Origin: Candidatus Nitrotoga sp. HW29
GTDB taxonomy: Bacteria > Pseudomonadota > Gammaproteobacteria > Burkholderiales > Gallionellaceae
DNA length: 32,438 nucleotides
Direction: 5' to 3'
Assembly (NCBI RefSeq): GCF_924101635.2
Contig: NZ_CAKMAA020000066.1
Coordinates: forward strand, 1 to 32,438
Position numbers and translations under genes: made by a program. Below are positions 22,549-31,184 of this stretch, piece after piece; the stretch's first letter is position 1; every line of letters starts with the position of its first letter. The notes under the pieces were generated by a model. It had not been told where the DNA came from and did no database searches. It worked only from the letters and a program-made list of their open reading frames with translations.

Positions 22549-23985
22549 CTACGTCCGGTTCAAGCGCGGATCAAACGCATCACGTACCGCATCCGCAAAT
22601 AGATTAGCGGCCAACACCAGCACTAGCATGAATCCGAACGCAGCCGCCAGCGTCCACCACACCATCGGCTCGCGGCCCATCTCCAGGCGCGCGGAGTTTA
22701 TCAACGTACCAAAGCTCATCGTACTAGGATCGACCCCTACACCAACATAAGATAGCACCGCCTCGGCCAGTACCAGGCTGCTGAAATCCATTACCACCGC
22801 AATCAATACGATGTGCATAACATTCGGCACGATATGGCGAGTGAGAATGCGCGAAGATGAAACGCCGAATGCCTGCGCCGCCTGGATGTACTCCAACTCT
22901 CGTAACTTAAGGGTCTCACCACGTAGCAGGCGGCATAGTCCAGTCCAACTGGTCACCCCCAGAATCAGACACAAAAACAATAAGCGTAAATCTGCGCGTG
23001 CAGCAGAAGTCTCAAACCAATCGGGGTGCATCTCAATATAAACCTGCATCATTAACACTGCGGCCGCAATCAATAACACACTGGGGATAGAGCTTAATAC
23101 GGTATAAATATACTGAATTACATCATCCACCCAACCCCGGAAGTATCCGGCCGCTATACCGAGCAGCAATGCAAACGGCAACATCACGAGCGTGGTGACC
23201 GTACCGATCACAAGGCCGGTGCGTATACTTTTCAGCGCGAGATACAGTACATCCTGCCCCACTTTATCAGTGCCCAACACGTGGTAAACCGCGGCCAGAT
23301 TGACAGTTATACCGAGTAGCATCGCTATCAACAAAGCCGTTATCAGCAATGCTTTGAAAGGCTTGTTTTTCACCGCTCTCGTAAAGGTTGGCAGCCTATT
23401 ATCCTTACTGATTTCTTCTCGTCCTGTTGATGACCAGACTGTCCTGAATCTGACGAAAAAATGAAATAACATATTACTGACTACAATCAATAACACGCCA
23501 ATTAGCAACCCCTCTAAAGCTCCGATCCCTGTGCGTTTCAGCACATCGCCCAAAAGTTCGCGCTGTGGATCCACCAAATGGGCACCACCGTAACGCAAGC
23601 GCGGATAATCTCGAAGTATTTTGCCCTCCGACGTCTCCATACTTTCTTTGGCATACAGATAGGCCGCCAGTGGCGCAGAATAGGTTTTCTCGGTACGACT
23701 TTTTATGCCTGTGGCAAGTGCATCGAAGACACTTAGTACCTCCGCCGAATACACTGTCTGACCATTACTCTTCTCTGGCAGTGCAGCGCGATAGTGCATG
23801 GTGTCGAGCAGCCCCACCAACACGAATAACGACAGCAGCAGCAACGACACCATACCCACACTGTCCTTAGCCACGCGTTGCCAAGGTAGGACAAGATAGG
23901 GACGCTTCCGTATCCACAATGCCGCGGTAAGAACCGTTGCGAGCAGCACGTAGATCATCACATCTGTCCAAAGAATAACGGGCAT
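22549..23985 (-). CDS. yejE: peptide ABC importer permease (YejE type)
   Basis: Inner-membrane permease of 478 residues, longer than usual YejE (about 340) because of an N-terminal region of about 130 residues with extra membrane spans (IYVLLATVLTAALWI) and a periplasmic part. The binding-protein-dependent transport domain is in the second half, with the EAA loop region from GETLKLRELEYIQAAQAFGV followed by ILTRHIVPN, which couples to the ATPase. The start is taken at ATG 23985 because GGTGAG lies just before it; an ATG 81 bases upstream has no site. It lies between yejB and yejF in the same operon. Confidence 0.88.
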   Translation of the reverse strand: MPVILWTDVMIYVLLATVLTAALWIRKRPYLVLPWQRVAKDSVGMVSLLLLSLFVLVGLLDTMHYRAALPEKSNGQTVYSAEVLSVFDALATGIKSRTEKTYSAPLAAYLYAKESMETSEGKILRDYPRLRYGGAHLVDPQRELLGDVLKRTGIGALEGLLIGVLLIVVSNMLFHFFVRFRTVWSSTGREEISKDNRLPTFTRAVKNKPFKALLITALLIAMLLGITVNLAAVYHVLGTDKVGQDVLYLALKSIRTGLVIGTVTTLVMLPFALLLGIAAGYFRGWVDDVIQYIYTVLSSIPSVLLIAAAVLMMQVYIEMHPDWFETSAARADLRLLFLCLILGVTSWTGLCRLLRGETLKLRELEYIQAAQAFGVSSSRILTRHIVPNVMHIVLIAVVMDFSSLVLAEAVLSYVGVGVDPSTMSFGTLINSARLEMGREPMVWWTLAAAFGFMLVLVLAANLFADAVRDAFDPRLNRT

Positions 23986-24132
23986 ATTACTCACCCCGGC
24001 ATTGAACTCTGAAAATAGCGCGTTCTGAGCATAGAATAAAATTGAAACGTGGGCGGCTTGGTTCACACATTAAGCTCGATTTTGGCTTATCGAGTGACGC
24101 ATTGCGAACAGGGAATATATTGATAAAGATGC

Positions 24133-25110
24133 TCATTGCAATCTTACTCGCGGGTCAACGATGGTATACGAGATATCTGTCAAAACTAAACCCGCGATAT
24201 ACAACATCGAACCAAGAAACACCATCGCCCGCACCACACCGAAGTCTTGCGCATTAATTGCATCTATTGTGTAGCTACCCAACCCGGGAATACCGAAGAA
24301 TGATTCGGTCAACAAGCTACCCATGAACAGTAACGGTATCACTACTACCACACCGGTTAAAATCGGGATCATTGCATTCTTCAGTACGTGACGAAATAAC
24401 ACGCGCAATTCCGACAAACCTTTGGAGCGAGCGGTCCGCACATAATCCTTACCGATCTCTTCCAAAAAAATCGTTCTATACCAACGACTACTGGCACCGA
24501 CACTACCCATTACGCCAATTAACACGGGCAGCAGCACAAACTTGATGCTATCCAACCCACTCGCATAACCCGAGATCGGCACCCAGTGCCACAATTTACT
24601 CGCCACGAACTGACCGCCAATGATATAAAACAGACCGGAGATGGACATCAGCAAAACGCATAATGATACCCCCAGCATATCCAGCGCAGTTGCTCTGAAT
24701 AGTGTCATCAATAGCGCAAAAGTAATATAGATAAGCAGACCAATAAGAAAAGTGGGGAGTGCGATGGCAAGGCTAGGCATCATGCGGGTCTGGATTTCTC
24801 GCGCGACATTACGTCCATCATTGGATGAACCAAAATCAAATACAAACATTCTGGCCGACTTCTGGAAAAAAATCGTATCGCTGATTTTGCTTACGCCCTC
24901 TGCTTGGGCATTAAATAGTAGCGGCTTATCATAACCATGTTGCTGCTTCCACTTTTCGATCGCTTCAGGCGTAACACGCTTCATGCCCAACTGCATCCGC
25001 GCCATATCGTCCGCCGTGTTCACCACGAAAAAAAGGGAAAAGGTGAGCAGGTTCACGCCGATCAAAATCGGAATGGCATATAAAATACGGCGAATAAGAT
25101 AGGCGATCAT
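24133..25110 (-). CDS. yejB: peptide ABC importer permease (YejB type)
   Basis: Inner-membrane permease of 325 residues with the usual N-terminal span (YLIRRILYAIPILIGVNLLT), a periplasmic loop, and five further spans. The EAA motif region reads EEIGKDYVRTARSKGLSELR followed by VLFRHVLKNAMIPIL, the contact with the ATPase. LTESFFGIPGLGSYTIDAI is characteristic of the Opp/Dpp-type permeases. It pairs with the YejE-type protein 147 bases downstream to form the channel. Confidence 0.92.
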   Translation of the reverse strand: MIAYLIRRILYAIPILIGVNLLTFSLFFVVNTADDMARMQLGMKRVTPEAIEKWKQQHGYDKPLLFNAQAEGVSKISDTIFFQKSARMFVFDFGSSNDGRNVAREIQTRMMPSLAIALPTFLIGLLIYITFALLMTLFRATALDMLGVSLCVLLMSISGLFYIIGGQFVASKLWHWVPISGYASGLDSIKFVLLPVLIGVMGSVGASSRWYRTIFLEEIGKDYVRTARSKGLSELRVLFRHVLKNAMIPILTGVVVVIPLLFMGSLLTESFFGIPGLGSYTIDAINAQDFGVVRAMVFLGSMLYIAGLVLTDISYTIVDPRVRLQ

Positions 25111-25424
25111 TAAGAGAAAACTGTAGGGTGCATTTACCCGCCATAATGAATGAGAGGCGATACATAAACATATCTATAGTTAGTTTGCCAAAGAAAATCA
25201 AGTTGCAAATTTTAAGTTAGCAACTTGCTATTTCTTTGAATGCAAGCAAAGCATTATTCACATTCTCATCACTCTAAACAGACTGGGAGGCTTGATCGAC
25301 CTTCTTCAAGTACCTCTTTCAAATACCAGGTACCGCCTTGATCGTCCGCCTCTGTTCCAATTAACCTGGTTTGCCAGCTTTAGTGCAATACTGGTTTAGC
25401 CCAGCGTCCGTTTTTCTTTAATTC
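25111..25424. other. 314-base region without a gene, with a possible terminator hairpin
   Basis: No convincing coding frame was found. On the minus strand AAGTTGC and GCAACTT (25201-25232) form a 7-bp stem followed by GATTTTCTTT, so it could weakly terminate transcripts from the small cysteine-protein gene before yejB. If it works, yejB would need its own promoter here. Confidence 0.4.
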
Positions 25425-25739
25425 TTAATTAGCTTGTGCTGGAACGTCATGCTCCAGCAACAATTTTTGTCTTGCTACATCACGCGGGATGCATATCAGT
25501 TCCGAACCAACTTTCTGTTCAATTCCCTTAACTCTGGCACAAACCATTATAGGGCCTGTTGGCGTTGCTTTTGGACCGCGACACCAGCCATCAGCAGGAG
25601 TCGTTTTAAAATCTATCCATACTCCTTCAGATGCCTTGCATTCCTCAGGATCAGCAGGATAAGCGTAACTAATCAGGGGCACAATTGCCAAAGCTGTAAT
25701 CGACACGACTCTAGATATTGTTTTTTCAAAATGACTCAA
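25425..25739 (-). CDS. small secreted protein with four cysteines, unknown function
   Basis: A protein of 104 residues. A signal peptide is visible after the chosen start (TISRVVSITALAIVPLISYA, cleavage near A-Y-A), followed by a mature part with four cysteines: E-E-C, G-W-C-R-G-P, V-C-A and L-I-C. These probably form two disulfide bonds in the periplasm. The start is TTG 25739 because AAGGA lies 6 bases before it; an ATG farther upstream at 25829 has none and would bury the signal peptide. It lies between the receptor lipoprotein and the permeases of the Yej-type importer on the same strand. I do not recognise the family. Confidence 0.65.
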   Translation of the reverse strand: MSHFEKTISRVVSITALAIVPLISYAYPADPEECKASEGVWIDFKTTPADGWCRGPKATPTGPIMVCARVKGIEQKVGSELICIPRDVARQKLLLEHDVPAQAN

Positions 25740-25914
25740 AATGATTCCTTCCTTTAAAAATTGCGGCAAAAAAGGTGTTACCGCGCACCTGCATATTACG
25801 CTCAAAAAACTTAAAACCTTGTCAGGCATTCTTACAAAACGCCTTGCACTTTAACACTTAATCCAAAATTATCTTTGCCAAATCGAAGGTTTGTTATCCC
25901 GGCAAAAAATACAA

Positions 25915-28053
25915 TCATCGCGCCTCTTCTCGCTGCCGCAACACACGCCACAGCCACCAGCCCAGTAACACTGGCGCGATACCAACCAACCACAATGGCC
26001 ATAGCTTGGGCTGGTTCCAGCTATTACGCAATTCATCACGCCGTGCTGCATCTATGCGCAAATATTTCACATTGTTATTTGCCATTTTATTGGGCTTGCT
26101 GTTATACAGCCAAGCATGGCGCAATACATAATCTTTAGGATGTTGTCCCCAGATCCAGGGCGAATCGCGGCGCAAAATCTCCAGCATTTCATCAATTATT
26201 TCTTGGCGCGCGGGACCATTTTCCATGTTTTTCATTTTTTCAAACAGATGATCATACTCCGGGCTATTATAATTCGAGGCGTTCTCGCCGCCCTTCACGA
26301 CCTTGCCTTGCGCACCGTGCAGCAGAAATAAAAAATTCTCCGGATCAGGATAATCCGCGTTCCAGCCTAAATAAAACATCTGCGTATCCCCTTTACGCAA
26401 TTTATCCTGGAAGCGGTTGTAGTCAGTATTACGCGTCACCAGTTGTAAATTAAGTTTGTCGAGTTGTTTGCGTAGCCAATCCAGCCGCGATTTACTGCCC
26501 ACACCTGTGGCGGTCGTATCAAGATAGATAACCAACGGTTGTTTTGTTTTTTCATCCAAACCACCGGGGTAACCGGCTTCGGCCAGCAGCTTCTTCGCCT
26601 CATTAATTGATTTACGTTGGGGTGCACCATTGACCCAGTCATATACATAATGGTTGATACCTGCCTTGCCTTCTCGATAGCCAAAGATACCGGGGGGAAT
26701 GGGCGATTGCGCGCTAATGCCACGACCGTTGGCAAAAATAGAGATAAATTCCTCGAAATCCACCGCGATAGAAATGGCACGACGCAGCTTGGTCGCACGC
26801 TCACTCGCTCCTCCCACAACCGGATCAAGCCAGTTAAAACCCATATACGAAGTGGAGGTAGCGACCGAGGTAGAAAGTTTAATACCTTGTGCTTTCATCT
26901 CGTCTGTAACGTTAGTCTCGCCGCCAACATTCACTTGTACCGCCTGATCAAAGCTATCGGAACTAATACCTGCCGCATCATAATAACCTTGTAGGAATTT
27001 ATTCCAGTAGGGAATGGTTTCCTTTTCCAGACTAAACACGATTTTGCTGATGAGTGGTAGAGGCTTACCCGCATCAGCCAACAGTCCAGCTGCTTTATCC
27101 CCCGCCTCACCTTCCGTCGGATAGACTTCACCGGAAAAATGCGGATTGCGTGTCAACACCATACGCTGATTGGGATCATTTTCCGATAAATAATATGGGC
27201 CACTACCGATCGGCCACCAATCCAGAACCAGATTACGTTCGGACATTCCATTCTGCGCATAGAAGCGCTCGGCTTCCACTGGCATGGGTGAAAAAAATGT
27301 CATCGCCAACCAATAAGCAAACTGCGGATATTTACCGTAAATCTTAATACGATAAGTACGGTCATCCACTGTCTGTACCCCTTCCAGCGGATAATCATGG
27401 AGGTCAAGGAAAGTGTCAGGGCTCTTTTTTTTAGCTAGCTGCAAGGTTGCGATGTACTCTTTAAGACCGACGATGTAATCCACCATGAGTCCGGCAATAG
27501 GCGAATGTATAGTCGGGTGAGCTAGCCGTTTAATCTGGTAGACATAATCGGCCGCTTTCACTTCACGCGTACCGCTATGCGGGAAGTCGTTCAGTGCATG
27601 TATATTGCGTAAATCATTGCTTGTCAGCGCATGATATTCCAACTCCCCTTTGGCATCGCGCGCAAAAGCCGGATGCGGCTGGTAATTTAAACCGGAGCGT
27701 AAATGAATTTCGTACACACTGAATGCCACCTGATCGGCAGGCACATCATCTGGTAACAGCTGGTTATTTTTGTCCAAGTACCTCACTGTGGGCATTTCAC
27801 TGGCTGCCTGCGGCACCAGCGTATAGGGGCGCTTCAGAAAATGATATTGCAGCGGCGGTTGATATATCTGCGCAAGGAATATATATTCATTCTCGCTATA
27901 TGCTGACGCCGGATCGAGATGTTTAGGCCGTTCGGTAAAAGCAGAATAATAAATCGACTTACCCTGATCACTGACCGGATAGGGGTTATTCCACAAACCA
28001 CCATCACAGGCCGCAAGTATCAGGAGCAGCGGTAAGTAATGTAAGTATTTCAT
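25915..28053 (-). CDS. peptide ABC importer substrate-binding lipoprotein (family 5, YejA/Opp type) with C-terminal membrane segment
   Basis: Substrate-binding protein of about 712 residues, family 5. The start is ATG 28053: it gives the lipoprotein signal peptide MKYLHYLPLLLILAAC with the lipobox L-A-A-C. A start 60 residues earlier would bury this. Later motifs include TERPKHLDPASAYSENEYIF, SGPYYLSENDPNQRMVLTRN and YLGWNADYPDPENFLFLLHG, all normal for peptide-binding proteins. The C-terminus is unusual: LWLVGIAPVLLGWWLWRVLR is a membrane segment that adds a second anchor. It heads the cluster with the small cysteine protein, two permeases and the ATPase. The substrate is inferred to be peptides. 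Confidence 0.9.
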   Translation of the reverse strand: MKYLHYLPLLLILAACDGGLWNNPYPVSDQGKSIYYSAFTERPKHLDPASAYSENEYIFLAQIYQPPLQYHFLKRPYTLVPQAASEMPTVRYLDKNNQLLPDDVPADQVAFSVYEIHLRSGLNYQPHPAFARDAKGELEYHALTSNDLRNIHALNDFPHSGTREVKAADYVYQIKRLAHPTIHSPIAGLMVDYIVGLKEYIATLQLAKKKSPDTFLDLHDYPLEGVQTVDDRTYRIKIYGKYPQFAYWLAMTFFSPMPVEAERFYAQNGMSERNLVLDWWPIGSGPYYLSENDPNQRMVLTRNPHFSGEVYPTEGEAGDKAAGLLADAGKPLPLISKIVFSLEKETIPYWNKFLQGYYDAAGISSDSFDQAVQVNVGGETNVTDEMKAQGIKLSTSVATSTSYMGFNWLDPVVGGASERATKLRRAISIAVDFEEFISIFANGRGISAQSPIPPGIFGYREGKAGINHYVYDWVNGAPQRKSINEAKKLLAEAGYPGGLDEKTKQPLVIYLDTTATGVGSKSRLDWLRKQLDKLNLQLVTRNTDYNRFQDKLRKGDTQMFYLGWNADYPDPENFLFLLHGAQGKVVKGGENASNYNSPEYDHLFEKMKNMENGPARQEIIDEMLEILRRDSPWIWGQHPKDYVLRHAWLYNSKPNKMANNNVKYLRIDAARRDELRNSWNQPKLWPLWLVGIAPVLLGWWLWRVLRQREEAR

Positions 28054-28130
28054 GGCGCGAGAGTTTATCCGAAATACCGCTATCCGTGGTAAAGTTGCAA
28101 TCACTTTTAAATTTATGACTGGGCAGCAAG

Positions 28131-29201
28131 ATGAATTCAATTTGGCAAGATTATTTGCGGGAACAAGGAGCAAAAATACAAGATGGTATCGTGCAGTATT
28201 TCGGTGCCGGGCAAGGCGAACAGGCTGCTGCACAAGATAGCATCGTACTGTGTTATTTAAGTCAGTTTGGCGTACTCAAGGTTTCGGGTGAGGATGCGGA
28301 AACCTTTCTGCAAAATCTGCTCAGCAGCGATGTGCGTGAAGTCACACCATGGCACGCCCAATTCAGCAGTTTTAACAGCCCTAAAGGACGAATGCTGGCC
28401 AGCTTTCTTATCTGGCGCAAAGGAGTGCTGGATGACGCAGACAAAGCTTTTTTCCTGCAACTTCCGCTCAGCTTATGTTCTGACATCCAGCAACGTTTAT
28501 CCAGATACATCCTGCGTTCGAAAGTAACCATTGAGAATGTGACCGATCAACAGATCAGTTTTGGTTGGGCAGGGGAAGGTTCAGAGGAACAACTAAAGGA
28601 ATACTTAGGCTCGGTTCCGGTGGAACCCTGGGGAGCGGAGGAAGTAGGCAATCGGGTATCAGAACACAATAATACCGGTGTCATTCGTCTCGGCGAGCAA
28701 CTCTTTCAAATCAATACAACTAGCGAGCACGCATTAGCTCTATGGCAAAAACTCATCGTCACCGGACGTCCTGTTGGATCTCCCTGCTGGGACTGGCTTA
28801 CAATTCGTGATGGCATTCCAGTCATTATGCCGGCCACCCAAGAGCAGTTTGTGCCACAAATGGCCAACCTGGAACTAATCGGGGGCGTAAACTTTAAAAA
28901 AGGATGTTATCCCGGCCAGGAAATTGTGGCGCGAATGCAATATCTCGGCAAACTTAAGCGACGCATGTATCTGGCGCATATCGAAAACGATGTCCCTCCG
29001 CAACCGGGTGACGAACTCTACAGCGCGGATATGGAAGGTCAGGCCAGTGGCATGGTCGTCAACGCATCACCCGCTCCGGGCAGCGGCTATGACATGCTGG
29101 TAGTGGTACAGATTAGCAGCCAAAAAGACCAAACTATCCACTGGAAATCTCTGCAAGGCGCAACGCTACGATTCATGAGATTGCCTTATCCGATTTATTA
29201 A
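28131..29201 (+). CDS. ygfZ: YgfZ/GcvT-like folate-binding protein
   Basis: A 356-residue protein of the YgfZ family, a folate-dependent helper in iron-sulfur enzyme maintenance and tRNA modification (MiaB). The signature KGCYPGQEIVARMQYLGKLK is intact, with the conserved cysteine. Upstream FGVLKVSGEDAETFLQNLLS and FNSPKGRMLASFLIWR match the GcvT-like N-terminal fold. The start ATG 28131 is 77 bases from the divergent receptor gene, so the two share an intergenic promoter region. A TGGGTTTG/CAAACCCA hairpin 30 bases after the stop may end the transcript. Confidence 0.94.
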   Translation: MNSIWQDYLREQGAKIQDGIVQYFGAGQGEQAAAQDSIVLCYLSQFGVLKVSGEDAETFLQNLLSSDVREVTPWHAQFSSFNSPKGRMLASFLIWRKGVLDDADKAFFLQLPLSLCSDIQQRLSRYILRSKVTIENVTDQQISFGWAGEGSEEQLKEYLGSVPVEPWGAEEVGNRVSEHNNTGVIRLGEQLFQINTTSEHALALWQKLIVTGRPVGSPCWDWLTIRDGIPVIMPATQEQFVPQMANLELIGGVNFKKGCYPGQEIVARMQYLGKLKRRMYLAHIENDVPPQPGDELYSADMEGQASGMVVNASPAPGSGYDMLVVVQISSQKDQTIHWKSLQGATLRFMRLPYPIY

Positions 29202-29686
29202 CCTGAATGAAGCCATTGTTGCCGGATCAAGTGGGTTTGCTTAAATTCAAACCCATTTGCGGTGAAACCAGGGAAGAAAACGCTGCACGACTTGCCTCGA
29301 CTAATACGTGAAACACTTGCGCTTGGTAACAACTTACGCAAACCCGATATGTAAAAATATTCGACTTGAACTTCAAAAATAACTGTCCAATTGCGTTACC
29401 AAACGCGCTGTTGCAATTGCTTCACATTACACGCCACAGCAGTCAAATTAACTTGCACAATCGCCGTAAGATTCTCTAATTTTAAGAAGCTGCTTGCGTT
29501 TACGCTGGGTTTCCAGCGCTACACCTGCATTACACCCCTGGCAATCGCCAATACTGAACTGCCCAAAATCACGCATGTCGATTTTTTTTACACTTTTCCG
29601 GTAATTGTCATTTTAAAATTTCCGCTCCTAACATTTACACCATTCAACATCATGTTATAAAACATAATTTATACAATACTTAGTTT
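29202..29686. other. 485-base region without a convincing gene
   Basis: No coding frame of good composition is visible. Near its left end TGGGTTTG and CAAACCCA (29231-29254) form an 8-bp stem with an 8-base loop, a possible terminator for ygfZ, but the T run after it is poor. The rest is AT-rich and leads to the sigma-54-type promoter of the PEP-CTERM gene, so activator sites may lie here. Confidence 0.5.
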
Positions 29687-29704
29687 TTGGCACAATTTAT
29701 GCTT
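29687..29704 (+). promoter_or_regulatory. sigma-54-type (-24/-12) promoter of the PEP-CTERM gene
   Basis: TTGGCACAATTTATGCTT contains GG at 29689-29690 and GC at 29701-29702, exactly ten bases between, close to the sigma-54 consensus TGGCAC-N5-TTGC. Expected transcription start is near 29714. PEP-CTERM genes of EPS-making betaproteobacteria are often driven by RpoN with the PrsK/PrsR two-component system; that is knowledge of the family, not shown here. Confidence 0.7.
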
Positions 29705-29729
29705 AAGATAACGACAGAATTACCATAAC

Positions 29730-29769
29730 TATCTTTATATTTTTTAGCTAGCCAAAAAATATAAAGATA
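29730..29769. repeat. perfect 16-bp inverted repeat in the PEP-CTERM mRNA leader
   Basis: TATCTTTATATTTTTT pairs without mismatch to AAAAAATATAAAGATA across an eight-base loop AGCTAGCC. It lies about 16 bases after the expected sigma-54 transcription start and 37 bases before the start codon, so it would be a long A/U hairpin in the mRNA leader. It could protect the message, bind a regulator as DNA, or be an attenuator. Confidence 0.85.
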
Positions 29770-29806
29770 CGAACGGTTTGTATATTAATAATAAGGAATA
29801 ATAATT

Positions 29807-30460
29807 ATGAAAAAAAACATGATCGCTGCGCTACTGGCCGTTAGTAGTATTGCGGCAACTGGCAGCGCACAGGCTAATATAATTACAGCAACTTTCCTCA
29901 ATCCTATGCTGACAACTGAAATCAACCAAAGTGGTTTACTGCCATTGTTCGATGCCAGCCTTGGCACGTTGAATTCAGTCACATTAAAGCTAGTAGGTAA
30001 CTCTGAAAGTACAACCAGCCTGTTTAATGGCGCTGCACAGTCTCAAACTTTTAGCTTTCAGTCACTTCTCAATTATTTCTTTACCTTTAGCAATGGTGTG
30101 TCAGTGGGAACACCGGCATTTACAACCACATTGGCAACAACTGGGGGATTCGTCACGCTTGGATCGAGTGCAGCATTAAATCTTGGAACAACCACCGATT
30201 CTGGCAGCGCAGTAGTAACTGGCCCGCTCGCTAACTTTATCGGATCTGGAAACTTCACTGTCGGTTGTACAACCCTTTCAGGCTCTTCCTTTACTGGTGG
30301 CGGCGGCAACATCAATAATAATCAGACAACAACAGCAAATTGTGGCGCGGATATTAGCTATGACTATACCCCTACAACACGTGTACCTGAACCAACTGCA
30401 TTATGGTTACTTGGTGTGGGCTTGCTCGGCCTTGTTGGTGCGCGCAGAAAACTTAGCTGA
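29807..30460 (+). CDS. PEP-CTERM sorting-signal protein
   Basis: A secreted protein of 217 residues. It has an N-terminal signal peptide (MIAALLAVSSIAATGSAQA, cleavage after A-Q-A) and a C-terminal PEP-CTERM signal: V-P-E-P, then ALWLLGVGLLGLVGARRK, a membrane segment and an Arg/Lys tail. Exosortase cleaves this signal and moves the protein to the cell surface or extracellular matrix. The body is low-complexity, Ser/Thr/Gly/Asn-rich with a GGGGNINNN stretch and two cysteines, and has no catalytic motif. The ribosome site AAGGA precedes the ATG. The exosortase and its EPS locus must lie elsewhere. Confidence 0.93.
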   Translation: MKKNMIAALLAVSSIAATGSAQANIITATFLNPMLTTEINQSGLLPLFDASLGTLNSVTLKLVGNSESTTSLFNGAAQSQTFSFQSLLNYFFTFSNGVSVGTPAFTTTLATTGGFVTLGSSAALNLGTTTDSGSAVVTGPLANFIGSGNFTVGCTTLSGSSFTGGGGNINNNQTTTANCGADISYDYTPTTRVPEPTALWLLGVGLLGLVGARRKLS

Positions 30461-30493
30461 TCACCAACTTTAAGTTCTACTCACAAGTTAGTT

Positions 30494-30548
30494 GACAAAG
30501 CCACCTGCTGATATTTTGGATATTCAGACGGCTTTGTCGATTTTTTTT
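30494..30548 (+). terminator. rho-independent terminator of the PEP-CTERM gene
   Basis: GACAAAGCC pairs with GGCTTTGTC (9 bp) around an inner partly paired loop, followed by GA and eight T. It lies 34 bases after the stop codon. Confidence 0.85.
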
Positions 30549-30698
30549 ACACTTTTTTAATCAAAAAAACTTAGCATGACTTTTCGGCCAAATTCATGGC
30601 CAATGTACTGTAGTACCTACAACACCGCACAGAACAGAACACCTCGTGCAAATCCACCGTCGTGTGATTGATACATCGGGCGTACGCCGCCAGCATTT

Positions 30699-30715
30699 AA
30701 ATTAATCAGTGTCTC
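30699..30715 (-). repeat. single IS-end-like arm at the 3' end of the GNAT gene
   Basis: Read on the minus strand this is GAGACACTGATTAATTT, sharing ACTGATTAATTT with the left arm of the inverted repeat at 16422. It contains the stop codon of the GNAT gene, so the last two or three residues of that protein come from it. Confidence 0.4.
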
Positions 30716-31143
30716 TCTAAGCGTAACTGCATCTTGATGTGCGGTATATTAGCATCCATAAAAACTTCACCCACTTCCACAAAGTTAAAGCGTAAATAGA
30801 ATGGCACCGCCTGTATTTGGGCGCCCAACGTCACCTGAGCATAGTGCTGGCTACGCGCATAATCAAGCAACAACTCCAATAGTGCACTGCCAACTCGTTT
30901 GCCACGCCATTCTGACAATACCGCTATGCGTCCAATATAGCCCTCGGGGGAAATGCGTCCGCAACCAATCGCCACACCCGTAGCACTTAATGCCAGTACA
31001 TGGTGGCAGACTTCATCTAGCCCATCCCATTCCATCTCAAAAGACACGCCCTGCTCACGCATAAATACCGCCTCGCGTACCGCGCGCAATAACGATTGGC
31101 CGTTATTCCAAGAAAGCAGATGTACGCTAAAAAAATTGCTTAT
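30706..31143 (-). CDS. GNAT family N-acetyltransferase, probable AUA start
   Basis: A 145-residue acetyltransferase with the single GNAT domain. Visible are LRAVREAVFMREQGVSFEM (substrate-site helix), then YIGRIAVLSEWRGKRVGSAL with the acetyl-CoA-binding pattern R-x-x-G-x-G/A (RGKRVG), and VPFYLRFNFVEVGEVF. The substrate is unknown. The first ordinary start codon (TTG 31089) would cut the protein just before LRAVREAVF. The frame is open upstream to an ATA at 31143 with GGGGAG 8 bases before it, which yields MSNFFSVHLLSWNNGQSLLR, a normal N-terminus for the family. An out-of-frame ATG-TTA-TAA minigene overlaps that point. See the finding on unusual starts. Confidence 0.85.
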   Translation of the reverse strand: MSNFFSVHLLSWNNGQSLLRAVREAVFMREQGVSFEMEWDGLDEVCHHVLALSATGVAIGCGRISPEGYIGRIAVLSEWRGKRVGSALLELLLDYARSQHYAQVTLGAQIQAVPFYLRFNFVEVGEVFMDANIPHIKMQLRLERH

Positions 31144-31184
31144 AACATGTGCTCCCCATCAAACAGTCATATATACACTGTAGC

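Noticed and set aside
29391-29660. Plus-strand frame of 89 codons before the PEP-CTERM gene
   Set aside because: No ribosome site and no recognisable segment; composition like intergenic DNA.
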